NCBI GenBank assembly: GCA_902762795.1
Contig: CACWPM010000019.1
Location: 1 to 52,746 of the forward strand
Length of the DNA: 52,746 nt
Source of the DNA: Fibrobacter succinogenes
GTDB lineage: Bacteria > Fibrobacterota > Fibrobacteria > Fibrobacterales > Fibrobacteraceae
Reading direction: 5' to 3'
Part shown: piece by piece, positions 25,756 through 34,901 of the stretch
How the letters are laid out: each line of letters opens with the position of its first letter
Numbering within the stretch: position 1 is the stretch's first letter
Position numbers and translations under genes: made by a program
Notes under the pieces: generated by a model
Told to the model about the DNA's origin: nothing
What the model saw: only the letters and a program-made list of their open reading frames with translations
The model's database searches: none

Positions 25756-26902
25756 CTTGTGTTTTATTAAGATCGTTGAAAAAAAGTTGTAGGGATTTTA
25801 ATTCATTGTTGTAATTCCATTCTTTGGAGAGAATGTCTTGATTGTGTTCTTTTGTCGTTGAATCTAAAGACGATGTTATATTGTCTGTACTCAATTCGTT
25901 TTCTATAGTAAAAATTTTGTATCCTTTTGCCTGATAGTGCCGATACAAAATAGAATCTTCATAGAAGAATACCTTTTTTCCTGTTCCTAGGCAGTAATTT
26001 ATATTCCCTACTGCTTGTTGCCGAAGATGCCCAAAAATGGCGATGGAACACGAATCGATAAGTTGAAAATATTTGTCTCGGTCTAGAAAATCATGAATAA
26101 ATGTGATTTTTAAATAAGAAAAAGCAGATGGGTGACTTTTTAGATAACGGCTATAATAAGAATCTTTATCAGGGTAACTGAAGGGGATGATTATTTCCAA
26201 TGTTGTTTTAAGTGCGTTTAATTTTTCCAATACATCTAAATGATTATTTGTTGGATCGTTACTGTTGCCAAGAAGAATTCTGTTGTTATGAGCATAATCA
26301 TTTTTTTGCACGAAATGTTCTTTTGTTGGTGGTGCTAAATAGTGAAATGGGCAATATTTAGCAGAAGGAAAAACTGTCGTTATAAGATCAAATTCAATAG
26401 GAAGGACTGTTGAAAAATAGGCTGTCTTTTGAGTTATTCTTTTGTATTCGATTTGCCTTTTTTTGCAAAGAAATGTCATTTTCCAAACGAATAGAAGAAA
26501 CCGAAGTTTGTAGTCTTTGTGTTGAATTTTTTTTAAAAGAGACCGTGTTTGTGGCTTGTATAAAGGCAGCGAGAAAATCTTTTTTAACGGATCTTCGATA
26601 TCGCTATATATATCGAAACCCCAGGAGTTCCATATGATTGGTTGATTTATTTTGAGAACTTTATCGTATGGTAAAAAAAGAGAATGCAACATGACAAAAG
26701 TATTTTTGGAGGCATTTACAGCATACAATAGTTTCTTAATAGATGTGAATATGGTGACCGATTTGTTTTTTATGAAATTCAATTTGCCATCTTTGTTTTG
26801 CGTGTATATGAAAAAAAATGAATCGACGTTTTTTATAGATGCGAACATGTAGATGGCATCGTCTATGAATTTTTCATCCTTACAAATATGAATCAGTTTC
26901 AT
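25739..26902 (-). CDS. WecF-like 4-acetamido-4,6-dideoxyhexosyl transferase (GT56-like)
   Basis: The middle and C-terminal parts of this 387-residue protein resemble WecF, which adds Fuc4NAc to lipid II of enterobacterial common antigen. The shared features, in order, are ILLGNSNDPTNNH (nucleotide-sugar binding), IIIPFSYP, a D-K-Y-F-x-L-I-D helix and HLRQQAVGNI. The first 120 residues are poorly conserved. WecF acts at the cytoplasmic membrane face on a polyprenyl-linked acceptor. A WecE-like transaminase that would supply the amino sugar is encoded at 35958, which supports the assignment although the two genes are in different transcription units. Exact sugar and acceptor remain uncertain. 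Confidence 0.75.
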   Translation of the reverse strand: MKLIHICKDEKFIDDAIYMFASIKNVDSFFFIYTQNKDGKLNFIKNKSVTIFTSIKKLLYAVNASKNTFVMLHSLFLPYDKVLKINQPIIWNSWGFDIYSDIEDPLKKIFSLPLYKPQTRSLLKKIQHKDYKLRFLLFVWKMTFLCKKRQIEYKRITQKTAYFSTVLPIEFDLITTVFPSAKYCPFHYLAPPTKEHFVQKNDYAHNNRILLGNSNDPTNNHLDVLEKLNALKTTLEIIIPFSYPDKDSYYSRYLKSHPSAFSYLKITFIHDFLDRDKYFQLIDSCSIAIFGHLRQQAVGNINYCLGTGKKVFFYEDSILYRHYQAKGYKIFTIENELSTDNITSSLDSTTKEHNQDILSKEWNYNNELKSLQLFFNDLNKTQDDNQL

Positions 26903-26969
26903 AAAGACAGTCTTGATATGGTTTTTGTCTAAATTATTTTTGGGGGGGCTTGTTTTAATGTTTGTCCTA

Positions 26970-28415
26970 TCATTTCCCTTTCACAAGTTCCTTTAAAGTC
27001 GTTAATAGGTAATCAAAGCTTTCAAAATGTAATAGTTTTGCAACGCTTAGGTAGAATACGCTCCCCACAAGGGGGTATAAAATTATCTGGATAATTGGGG
27101 AAATGTCGATAAAAGTCAATCCGTATATTCCTCCACCCATTGCTATTGCAAGTAGGAACGAAGGTAAAATGTCTTTTATCTGTTCTAAATATCCGTAATA
27201 CAAAAGTTTTTTGTTTGGATGTGCGTTTATAAAGCTGCTGCTGATTGCTGTTACGAGAGCCGTGCTGGCGATGCCTATGGGAGTACGGAATAAATATATG
27301 AAGATGAGCAATATGATCAAACCGAATGTTTTTTTTATGACTTCAAGCTTCAAGAAAATGTCGCTACGTCCTACGGCGTTGATTGCTGAAAGGTTTGATG
27401 TGTGGATAGGCCAAAATGCATATGAAAAACAGAATATTTGAATGAACGGGACACAAGGGAGCCATTTTTCACCTAACAAGACCAATACTGTTGGCTTAGC
27501 CAATGCTGCGAGGCCTGCCATCATTGGAATGATGATAAAAGAACTTGTCGTAACGGCTCGACGCATCATCTGTTTTACGTGAACTCGATTGTCTTGTGCA
27601 ACGGAAAGTGTTGGTAAAAGAACGGACTGTATACTTGTATTGATGTTGGAAATAATCATTAGAGGGAATGTTGCGCCTCTTGAGTAGAAACCTAGAGTTG
27701 AAGGAGCGAACATCTTGCCGATGATTAAGTCGCTTAGTTTTGTAAATCCTGTATCTAGTAATCCGGAGACTTGAAGTTTCCATCCGAAAGAGAGTAACCC
27801 TTTGATGCGCTCAAATGAAAATACAAGTTGAGGACGCCATTTTACGGTGAACCACATAAAACTGCACATGAGAAAAACATCGCACAACTGTTGTATGACT
27901 AGCGCCCAAACGCCCAATCCCTTTAATGCGAAGATGATTCCGATGATGCCTGATGGAAGTAATGCGCCAAGGCTTCGCCAAAACAGTTTCTTGAAAAGCA
28001 TGTTGCGCGCGATATATGCTTCTTGAACGGAATTGAATGCTCCAAAAAAGAGCGTGAGCGAAAGAACCCTGACTATAGATGTCAGTTCTGATTGCTGGTA
28101 GAAATCTGCAATGAAAGGGGCTGAAAGAAACAAGATTATATATAATCCTGTGGCGATTATTAAACTTGCAAAAAAAATGGATGAGAAGTCTATGTTGTCT
28201 GCATCTTTTTTCTGGATTAGAGCTGTACCGAAACCATTTTGGATGAAAACATTTGCGAAAGCTATAAATACAGAGACTAGTGCTATTAATCCAAATTCTT
28301 CTGGCAATAAGAGACGCGCTAGAATGATAGATACCACAAATTGCACGCCGCTTGAACCGCAGCGCTCCATAAATTTCCAGAAAAGAGAAGTGACTATTGT
28401 TTTTGTGGTGAACAT
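26970..28415 (-). CDS. Polysaccharide flippase, Wzx/WzxC type
   Basis: This 481-residue protein consists almost wholly of hydrophobic segments, about 12 to 14, with the N-terminal pattern of the polysaccharide-export branch of the MOP superfamily. That pattern includes FWKFMERCGSSG, ILARLLLPEEFG and a FGTALIQKK loop. Such proteins translocate lipid-linked oligosaccharide units across the inner membrane. The protein stands early in the minus-strand run (30197 to 22768), with glycosyltransferases downstream, the usual arrangement for an O-antigen or capsule unit. It provides the strongest sign that the locus assembles a polyprenyl-linked repeat unit. A dedicated Wzy polymerase was not firmly identified; the protein at 18156 is one candidate. 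Confidence 0.88.
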   Translation of the reverse strand: MFTTKTIVTSLFWKFMERCGSSGVQFVVSIILARLLLPEEFGLIALVSVFIAFANVFIQNGFGTALIQKKDADNIDFSSIFFASLIIATGLYIILFLSAPFIADFYQQSELTSIVRVLSLTLFFGAFNSVQEAYIARNMLFKKLFWRSLGALLPSGIIGIIFALKGLGVWALVIQQLCDVFLMCSFMWFTVKWRPQLVFSFERIKGLLSFGWKLQVSGLLDTGFTKLSDLIIGKMFAPSTLGFYSRGATFPLMIISNINTSIQSVLLPTLSVAQDNRVHVKQMMRRAVTTSSFIIIPMMAGLAALAKPTVLVLLGEKWLPCVPFIQIFCFSYAFWPIHTSNLSAINAVGRSDIFLKLEVIKKTFGLIILLIFIYLFRTPIGIASTALVTAISSSFINAHPNKKLLYYGYLEQIKDILPSFLLAIAMGGGIYGLTFIDISPIIQIILYPLVGSVFYLSVAKLLHFESFDYLLTTLKELVKGK

Positions 28416-28535
28416 GCCTTTTTTCTTTTGTGTATCTTATGAACAATTATGTATTATGCCTAATTGGAAACATACATAAATGTTCTGATTTGGACAATAG
28501 ACTGGCAGGGATATATTATTCTTGAACAGGAATAT

Positions 28536-30197
28536 TTAATGAACGTGACCTACATTTGCCGGATGGGCAATTTCATTGTATTCAATAGATTTTTGCATGT
28601 TTGTAAATTCTTTATTTAAGGCTTCGATGCCAATTTTTTCTACAAGAGTCTTTTCGCCAGAAAATAGACTTACGCCAAATCCCATTTTATGATTTTTGAT
28701 CGTGAAGCCAAGGCTCTCAAGAATTGTTGGTGCTATATCTACTGATGTAAATTCGCGTCTTTTATTTTGAGGCTTTGCTGCGGGTCCGATAAAAAGGTCA
28801 TACCATCTTCTTTTTTCTGTATTTTTGTTAACAAGATAATCACCCATGAAAAGATGGTCGCCTACAATGACAATCTCGGTATTTGGGTAAAAGTGCTGCT
28901 TCTTTACCCAATTAATGAAACTACGTATATCTTTTGATGCGCATCGAATGGTTGCTTCCAATGTCGCTTGGTCTGAAAAATTTTGCGGTTTGTCTTCGCA
29001 ACTATTGTTGTAAAATCCGAATGGAAAATGGGTTTCTATGGTCGCAATTGTTAAGGAAAAATGTTCCTTTTTAGAAAGAGTATCTAAAATATGCTTTGAA
29101 ATATCTAGCAATGTTCTATCTGTTATTCCGGCTTCAAATGTTCGAAAGTTCCTGTATTTACTGTCTATATCTTGTTGTTCTTTCAAAGAATGCATGTCGT
29201 ACAGAATGCTAATTCCGTGTGCAAGGGCGTAGTTCTTTGTTCCTGAAAAGTTTGCGTCTGTTCCCTGTATGAATATATTGTGGTAATGAAATTTTTGAAG
29301 GATGTCGTAAATGCTTGAAACTTTTTCCAAGAGGGTATCGCTAAAATTTCGTTGCAATAATACGGGGACGCCTGTTGTTTTTGCGATAGTTGCTGAAATT
29401 GTATTAATCGTTCCTTCAGTATTGAAACCGCCTCCGATAAGTTCGTTATGGGAAAAGTGGACCTCGTTGGAATCTGAAGGTAGCAATTCTGGTATCAAGT
29501 TTTGGGACTGGTTCCCTCCGGATGCGGAGTCGACAAAGGAATTCTCGATGGATTCCATTATAATCAAAATCAGATTCTTTGTGTTGTCTGTATTTTTCTG
29601 AATCGATATTGTGTCAATGCTGTTATAATTTTCCTGAAAAAATTTTGATTCTTCTAAAGCTAGATTGTCGTCGGATAGATATTCTTTATACATGCGTATG
29701 GGAACATTGTCATATATTGCCAGAACATCGAATGCGATGACGGTGACGAGCGCTATTGCGAAAAGCGTTTTTTTCTTTGTTGTTAATTTTATTAGCGGCT
29801 CGATAAGTATGGATATGAAAAAAGATGTTACAAGGCATGATAACAATACTTTTAGTAGAAAGTTTTTTACGAAAATGAATGTGAAACCATCTAAGGGCAT
29901 TTGTAGCGTCAATATGACCAGTTGCGGGTCTTCAAGAGGAAATGTCTTTATTCCCCAAATGATACTTTGATGGATTATACTCAATAACCATATTGTCAAG
30001 AATGTCCTTATGTTGAACATCACTTGAAAATTCGTTTTCCGTGAAATCAGGAATACAATACCTGTAGCGATTGCTGTGTTCCAGAGATGCAATGACCAGG
30101 ATCCATCAGCAAAATCTGAAAGAAACAGGGCGATAGAAAATACTTCTAGTATGATTAGAAGGCTTTTATGGAAAAATGAGAGGTTCCGCCAAATCAT
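28536..30197 (-). CDS. Sulfatase-fold membrane phosphotransferase (paralogue C)
   Basis: This 553-residue membrane protein has about five hydrophobic segments in the first 190 residues and a periplasmic domain. ILIIMESIEN holds the metal glutamate and EGTINTISA aligns with the GWTIAG region of the paralogue at 13564, keeping the threonine. QGTDANFSG, IETHFPFG and VGDHLF supply the other active-site positions. It is more diverged from the copies at 13564 and 20978 than they are from each other, but shares the HKMGFGVSLFSGEKTL ending with 20978. It is the first gene of the minus-strand glycan operon and is divergent from the acyltransferase gene, with about 100 bases between their starts. Its job is probably to add a phospho-substituent to the glycan of this operon. 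Confidence 0.82.
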   Translation of the reverse strand: MIWRNLSFFHKSLLIILEVFSIALFLSDFADGSWSLHLWNTAIATGIVFLISRKTNFQVMFNIRTFLTIWLLSIIHQSIIWGIKTFPLEDPQLVILTLQMPLDGFTFIFVKNFLLKVLLSCLVTSFFISILIEPLIKLTTKKKTLFAIALVTVIAFDVLAIYDNVPIRMYKEYLSDDNLALEESKFFQENYNSIDTISIQKNTDNTKNLILIIMESIENSFVDSASGGNQSQNLIPELLPSDSNEVHFSHNELIGGGFNTEGTINTISATIAKTTGVPVLLQRNFSDTLLEKVSSIYDILQKFHYHNIFIQGTDANFSGTKNYALAHGISILYDMHSLKEQQDIDSKYRNFRTFEAGITDRTLLDISKHILDTLSKKEHFSLTIATIETHFPFGFYNNSCEDKPQNFSDQATLEATIRCASKDIRSFINWVKKQHFYPNTEIVIVGDHLFMGDYLVNKNTEKRRWYDLFIGPAAKPQNKRREFTSVDIAPTILESLGFTIKNHKMGFGVSLFSGEKTLVEKIGIEALNKEFTNMQKSIEYNEIAHPANVGHVH

Positions 30198-30304
30198 GAT
30201 TTAAATATAAAAAGAAAGCGGAATTGTAATGGTGTATGAACTGATTGTTTTTTGCGAATGTATATTTAATAAAAACGAAAAAAGCAAAAAAGAGATTGTG
30301 CAAA

Positions 30305-31348
30305 ATGATTTCTAATGAAATTTATAGAGATGGGAAAAATCAGTCTTTTAAAAGAGACGAATCTTTTGATGTGGTGAAAGGTTTGGGTATCATTCTTATG
30401 ATTTGGGTTCATTGTAGGACGGAGGCTATCAGCCATTTCGCATATACATTTCATATGCCCTTATTCCTATTTGTTTCGGGCTATTTCTTTAAATCTCGGT
30501 CTTTTAAAAAGGAATTATCTCTTGATATTCAGAGAATTGTTGTTCCATATGTATTTACTTGTCTAGTGATGGTGTTGTTTGCTTTTTCCGCTTTTGACAA
30601 GTTTACTTTCGGTTCTATGTCTAAGGTTGCTTTGTATTCGCCTTTGTGGGGTGGGGCTGTTTTTGGACATTTGTTTGCTGTTCAAGAAAGTTTATTTATT
30701 GGTCCATTGTGGTTCTTGTTAGGTTTGTTATGGACGCGCTTGATGGCCGGTGTGTTATTTCGATTTGTAAAAAACGATATGGTCTGCGGGGCGATAATTT
30801 TTATACTAGCGATTGTTGCAAAGTGCGCTTTTGAAGTGTTTGATCATATTCCATTATCTTTTCTGCAAGCTTTTGGTTGCTTAGGTTTTTTCTATATGGG
30901 CTATTTGGCTAAAAAATATGATTTGCTTAACAATGTTAATATGAAAAGGCTTTTACCGGTTTGTTTGTTGTGCTGGTTGTATTGCATGACTTTTTCAAGT
31001 TTGGCTTTGCATAAGTGTATGTATGAGGGCTTTTATATACTGGATATTTTAGGTGCTTGGGGAATATTCTGTGTTTTATGGGTGTTGGTGAAAAATGTTT
31101 ATTGCGAAAATAATTGGTTTTGGAAAATAATTCAATTTGTTGGTCGTAATAGTATTATTGTTCTATGCATCCATGCCGTTGATCATTGCATGCTATATCG
31201 TTGGTCTGCGGTGGGTTCCCAATTGATTAATTTGGTTGGAAATATTCCAATAACATTTGCTAGATTGGCTTTTGCAATTTTACTGTCATATTTATTAACG
31301 AAAAATAAATTCCTCTACGAAAAAATTTTTTGCATGAAAAAGAGATGA
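30305..31348 (+). CDS. Membrane acyltransferase, family 3 (OafA-like)
   Basis: With the start at MISNEIYRDGK the protein has 347 residues; an upstream TTG frame adds 20 residues without support. The family hallmarks are at the N-terminus: FDVVKGLGIILMIWVH, with the conserved histidine in the first membrane helix, and FHMPLFLFVSGYFF in the second. About ten membrane segments follow. Family 3 enzymes transfer acetyl, succinyl or other acyl groups across the membrane onto glycans such as O-antigen. The gene is transcribed alone on the plus strand between two minus-strand glycan runs. O-acetylation of the local surface glycan is the natural reading. Confidence 0.85.
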   Translation: MISNEIYRDGKNQSFKRDESFDVVKGLGIILMIWVHCRTEAISHFAYTFHMPLFLFVSGYFFKSRSFKKELSLDIQRIVVPYVFTCLVMVLFAFSAFDKFTFGSMSKVALYSPLWGGAVFGHLFAVQESLFIGPLWFLLGLLWTRLMAGVLFRFVKNDMVCGAIIFILAIVAKCAFEVFDHIPLSFLQAFGCLGFFYMGYLAKKYDLLNNVNMKRLLPVCLLCWLYCMTFSSLALHKCMYEGFYILDILGAWGIFCVLWVLVKNVYCENNWFWKIIQFVGRNSIIVLCIHAVDHCMLYRWSAVGSQLINLVGNIPITFARLAFAILLSYLLTKNKFLYEKIFCMKKR

Positions 31349-31372
31349 CGCTTGCGACGTTTCGTGATTTTC

Positions 31373-32356
31373 TTAAAATGTCCGTTCCCTTACCACGTAT
31401 TGCGGTGATTGGTTGATGCTGATGTAAATGCGTCCTATGTATTCGCCGATGAGCCCGAGCAAGAACATGATCATTCCGCCGATAAAGAGTAGCGTGGCGA
31501 AAATGCTGGTATAGCCTACGGGAACTTCGGGGAACATGAGTTTTTTGTAGATGACGAAAATGCCGGAGGCAAATCCTATGAACGCACAAAGTAATCCGAT
31601 GTAGGTGGCGGCGCGGAGCGGCTTGACGGAGAATGCTGTAAAGCCGTTGATCCAGAGTCCGATTAGTCCTGCTAGGGTGTAGCCCGATTCGCCTTCGAGT
31701 CGGCGGCGGTGTTGAACTTCGACGTTGCCCAAGTTTTTGGTGGCGCGGAATACAAGCCCGCTGATATAGGCGAACGGGTGGGGATAGCGCACGATTTCGT
31801 CGACGATGAACTTGCGCATGATAAAGAAGCTTGTGGTGTGCAGTGTCTTGGGCTGGCCGATGATGGCTTCGGCCATTTTCTTGTTGACCCATGTGCCAAA
31901 GCGGCGGAACAGGTGTTGTCTGGAATGCTTGTAGTAGCCGTAAACGACATCGTAGCCATCTTCAAGTTTATCTACAAGTTTGAAGGTTTCGCTTGCTGGA
32001 GTTTGGCCGTCGTCATCGAGGCTGATAACGTAATCGCCGGTAGCTTGTCCGTAACCGGCCATCAGAGCGCTATGCTGCCCGAAATTTTTGGCAAGGCAGA
32101 TGCCTTTGATGTGTGCGTCTTTGGCGGCGAGATCCTTGATGACTTGCCAGACGTTGTCGGGGCTGCAATCGTTCACGAGGACGATTTCGTAATCGAATGT
32201 TTTATCGTTTGAGGCGGGAGGCGCCGTGTTTTCGGGGCTTGTGGCTGCTGCGTTTATGGCGGCGTTGCGTGCTGCTACGGTGTCGTGGATTTCTTGCACC
32301 ACGGTTTCGATGGTGTTTGCGCTACGGTAACAGGGGATGACAAAAGAGAGTTTCAT
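31373..32356 (-). CDS. Polyprenyl-phosphate hexose synthase-type GT2 (GtrB/ArnC-like)
   Basis: This 327-residue protein has a GT2 domain and two C-terminal membrane helices (about 240-265 and 275-300). The domain starts LSFVIPCYRSANTIETVV, continues LVNDCSPDN and has SLDDDGQ as the metal site. This layout is that of GtrB, ArnC and DPM1-type enzymes, which load a sugar onto undecaprenyl phosphate for use outside the membrane. An alanine-rich insertion of roughly 20 residues (after DTVAARN) interrupts the first part of the domain and is unusual. The gene starts right after the stop of the oxidoreductase gene, so they are co-transcribed. The lipid-linked sugar could feed a GT-C enzyme such as the protein at 18156. 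Confidence 0.87.
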   Translation of the reverse strand: MKLSFVIPCYRSANTIETVVQEIHDTVAARNAAINAAATSPENTAPPASNDKTFDYEIVLVNDCSPDNVWQVIKDLAAKDAHIKGICLAKNFGQHSALMAGYGQATGDYVISLDDDGQTPASETFKLVDKLEDGYDVVYGYYKHSRQHLFRRFGTWVNKKMAEAIIGQPKTLHTTSFFIMRKFIVDEIVRYPHPFAYISGLVFRATKNLGNVEVQHRRRLEGESGYTLAGLIGLWINGFTAFSVKPLRAATYIGLLCAFIGFASGIFVIYKKLMFPEVPVGYTSIFATLLFIGGMIMFLLGLIGEYIGRIYISINQSPQYVVRERTF

Positions 32357-33496
32357 TTAGAACCTTTGCTGAACGGATTCCCACTTGTTTGTCTGTGCGG
32401 ATTTCGCGGCGGCCTGCATCATGGCGAGTCCTTCGAGCGAGGTGCGGATGCCGCAAACGTACTGGCTTGTAAAGCGGCCCGTGGCGAAATATTGCCCGAG
32501 GCAATCGGCGATATCTTTGTAGTAGTTGGCGAACGCTTCGATGAAGCCCGCGGGGTGGCCTGCCTTGAAGCGGTTGTAGCGCTGCTGGTTTGCAATTTTT
32601 ACATCGCCGGTGCGGTCGCGTAAGCATACATTGCCGCGCAGGTCGCAGGTCTTGAGCGTTTCGGGTTCCAGCTGGAACCATTCGGCGCTGCCTTCGCTGC
32701 CGTACACGCGGATGCGCAGCCCGTTGCGGTTGCCGAGCGCTGTCTTGCTGAACCAGATTTGTGCACGGACGTCGTTCGTGTACTGAGCAAGAGCTCCTAC
32801 GTTATCGACAATTTGCGGGAAGAGACCGAAGGTGGTCTGGTCGGCTACGATGTGTTCCGGGCGTTCGCCGGTCAAAAAGTAAATCATATTGTGCAGGTGG
32901 CTGCCGAGATCCAAGGAAATCTTGGGGATGACGGTGTCCTTGAGGCGCCAAGCCTGTGGCTTTGGGGGCTCGTTATTGGCGCCAAGGCGCATGAAACCTT
33001 CTTGCGGCATTTCTACTTGCACTTGCTGGATTTTACCGAGCTTGCCGTCGGCGATGAACTGTTTGAGTTCGCGGATCATCGGGTAGCCGGTGTAGTTGTA
33101 TGTGGTGCAGAAAAAGCCCTTGGTCTCGGCGACGGCTTTCGAGATGGCTTCGCCTTCGGCGACGCTTGTGGCAAGCGATTTTTCGCAGATTACGGGGTAC
33201 CCTGCTCTAAGAGCTTCGATGACGATGTCTTTGTGCAGGTCTGTTGGCGCAAGTACCACTACAGCGTCAAGTTTTCCCTTTTCGGCCTCAAGGAGTTCGT
33301 GGTAGTTGGCGTAGGTGCGTTCCGGGGTCACGCCCCATGCTTCGGCTGTTTGCTGGTTCGTCTCGGCGTGCGTGCTGAACGCGCCCGCCACGAGTTCGAA
33401 ATGACCGTCCATTTGGCTTGCCGCCTTGTGGACTTCCCCGATGGCTGAATTGATGCCGCCCCCGATAAATGCGATTTGGTATGGTTCCTTCTTCAT
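32357..33496 (-). CDS. Gfo/Idh/MocA-family NAD(P)-dependent oxidoreductase
   Basis: This 379-residue protein has an N-terminal Rossmann domain starting IAFIGGGINSAIGEVH and an ICEKSLA motif equivalent to the usual EKP catalytic lysine motif near residue 118. The C-terminal alpha/beta domain has DLGSHLHNM, where the histidine is usually catalytic. Members oxidise or reduce sugar nucleotides and cyclitols in the cytoplasm. Position within the glycan locus, directly upstream of the GT2 gene at 31373, suggests a role in making a modified sugar. A run of palindromes at 33530-33597 separates it from the ATP-grasp gene, so the two may not share a transcript. Confidence 0.88.
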   Translation of the reverse strand: MKKEPYQIAFIGGGINSAIGEVHKAASQMDGHFELVAGAFSTHAETNQQTAEAWGVTPERTYANYHELLEAEKGKLDAVVVLAPTDLHKDIVIEALRAGYPVICEKSLATSVAEGEAISKAVAETKGFFCTTYNYTGYPMIRELKQFIADGKLGKIQQVQVEMPQEGFMRLGANNEPPKPQAWRLKDTVIPKISLDLGSHLHNMIYFLTGERPEHIVADQTTFGLFPQIVDNVGALAQYTNDVRAQIWFSKTALGNRNGLRIRVYGSEGSAEWFQLEPETLKTCDLRGNVCLRDRTGDVKIANQQRYNRFKAGHPAGFIEAFANYYKDIADCLGQYFATGRFTSQYVCGIRTSLEGLAMMQAAAKSAQTNKWESVQQRF

Positions 33497-33529
33497 GTTT
33501 TGGAATATAGGTTATTTTCTTTGGATTAG

Positions 33530-33597
33530 ATGGCGGATCGGGTCCGCCATGACGTTTTCACCGTCATATGCGCTTGTCCTCGCTTGACGGGGATGAC
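33530..33597. repeat. Two dispersed extragenic palindromes
   Basis: The first is ATGGCGGA-TCGGG-TCCGCCAT at 33530-33550. The second, from 33551 to about 33597, pairs a ccgtcat/cgctt half with tgacggggatgacgg. The first belongs to the same class as an element that is translated within the lipoprotein gene at 48926 (49580-49606). Confidence 0.75.
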
Positions 33598-33623
33598 GGG
33601 CGTGGTGCGGAATCCTTGTGATG

Positions 33624-34901
33624 TCAATCAACCACGATTTTCACGAGATTGGTCATGTGGGCGGTTTTATCCTGCATTTCGGCGAGGGTGTCGAAACGGA
33701 AAAATACGATTCCCGCTTTGTATAATAATTTATTTGTAATAACTTCGCCGGGTTTGTACCACAGGAATTTCTCGACAATGTTCTCCTGGATTTCTGGGGC
33801 GAATGTGACATCACGGACTGTTGCTCCGTCGCCGATTTCGGACCCGGCCATGATGCAATGCCGCAACCAAAAGCCTTTTGTCGTAACGTCGGCGATGCCG
33901 GAAATGTCTTCGCCGGTTTCTGCCATGACAATGAATTTCGGGTAGTCGATGCCTGTCGCGTACTTCACGAATTTGATGTACAAATCTCCCGGCGGTCGGC
34001 GGCAGATTTCAATGATGACTGGAGTGCCGTCGGCTCGTTCGATGTACTGGATGTGCAAAATGCCATCGACCAGGTTGAGCTCGTGGGCGATGCGCTCGCT
34101 GTAGTCACGCAGTTTCGCGAGAGTTGCGCTGCTGGATGTGCTGGGCGAGTTCGCTCCGCTTACCATGTACTTGTTGATATAGTATTGCTCGTTGTCGGAG
34201 AATGCAAATGCGATTTTGCCTTTTACGAGCATGGCCGAAAATCCGTGATTTGTTCCTTCGACAAATTCTTCTACAATGATATGATCTTGCCGTGTGCGGC
34301 TGCAAGCGTCCCTGTAGGCGTCGCGGGCTTCTTCTGGCGATGCCGCGCGGTGGATGCCCTTGCCTCCGGTCAAGTCAACTGGCTTCACGATAATCGGGAA
34401 AGTGAGTTGCGCAATGGCGGTTTCGAAGTCTGCGCGATCTTTACTCGCAACTTCATCTTGATCTATTGCGAAATCCGTGCCTGCAACTCTAACTGTAATC
34501 GCGCGCGGAGTGGGGATGCCAAGACGTGTGGCAAGCGCGCGGTACCTGTCCTTGTGGTGAATTTCGAGGCTTGTCGCGTAGGAATCGTGCCCGGGCAATC
34601 CTAATTTTTCGCAAACATAAACCGTCGAAAGCAATGCAAAATCGTTGCAGCCTGAACAAACTGCCGTGACGCCCTCGACCCGCGCCAGTTCCAGCATTGC
34701 TTCCTTGTCGCTGAAATCAGCGAATACGTTTTTGTCGGCGTATGGATGGCCTTTCCCGCTGCGGTCATTTCCTGTGGTAATCACGAACCAGCCCAGTGCC
34801 TGTGCGGCCTGAATCAGCGGAATTTCGGCATGTCCGCCACCGAGAAGGAGAAGTTTATTTGGGGTCTTAGAATTTTGATAGCGCATGTGCAATTGGGACA
34901 T
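33624..34901 (-). CDS. ATP-grasp ligase, carbamoyl-phosphate-synthase-like
   Basis: This 425-residue protein has a pre-ATP-grasp Rossmann-like domain (LLLLGGGHAEIPLIQAA, then NDFALL) and an ATP-grasp domain. The latter has VKPVDLTGGKGIH (phosphate loop with its lysine), IIVEEFVEG and VIIEICRRPPGD, the last carrying metal ligands. Such stand-alone enzymes join a carboxylate to an amine or thiol, often adding an amino acid to a sugar or peptide. The start used is ATG at 34901, with ATG at 34886 as an alternative; neither has a good ribosome-binding site. Either overlaps the end of the upstream gene at 34814 by 70-90 bases, which is long. The substrate may be the amino sugar made by the WecE-like enzyme nearby, which is speculation. 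Confidence 0.85.
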   Translation of the reverse strand: MSQLHMRYQNSKTPNKLLLLGGGHAEIPLIQAAQALGWFVITTGNDRSGKGHPYADKNVFADFSDKEAMLELARVEGVTAVCSGCNDFALLSTVYVCEKLGLPGHDSYATSLEIHHKDRYRALATRLGIPTPRAITVRVAGTDFAIDQDEVASKDRADFETAIAQLTFPIIVKPVDLTGGKGIHRAASPEEARDAYRDACSRTRQDHIIVEEFVEGTNHGFSAMLVKGKIAFAFSDNEQYYINKYMVSGANSPSTSSSATLAKLRDYSERIAHELNLVDGILHIQYIERADGTPVIIEICRRPPGDLYIKFVKYATGIDYPKFIVMAETGEDISGIADVTTKGFWLRHCIMAGSEIGDGATVRDVTFAPEIQENIVEKFLWYKPGEVITNKLLYKAGIVFFRFDTLAEMQDKTAHMTNLVKIVVD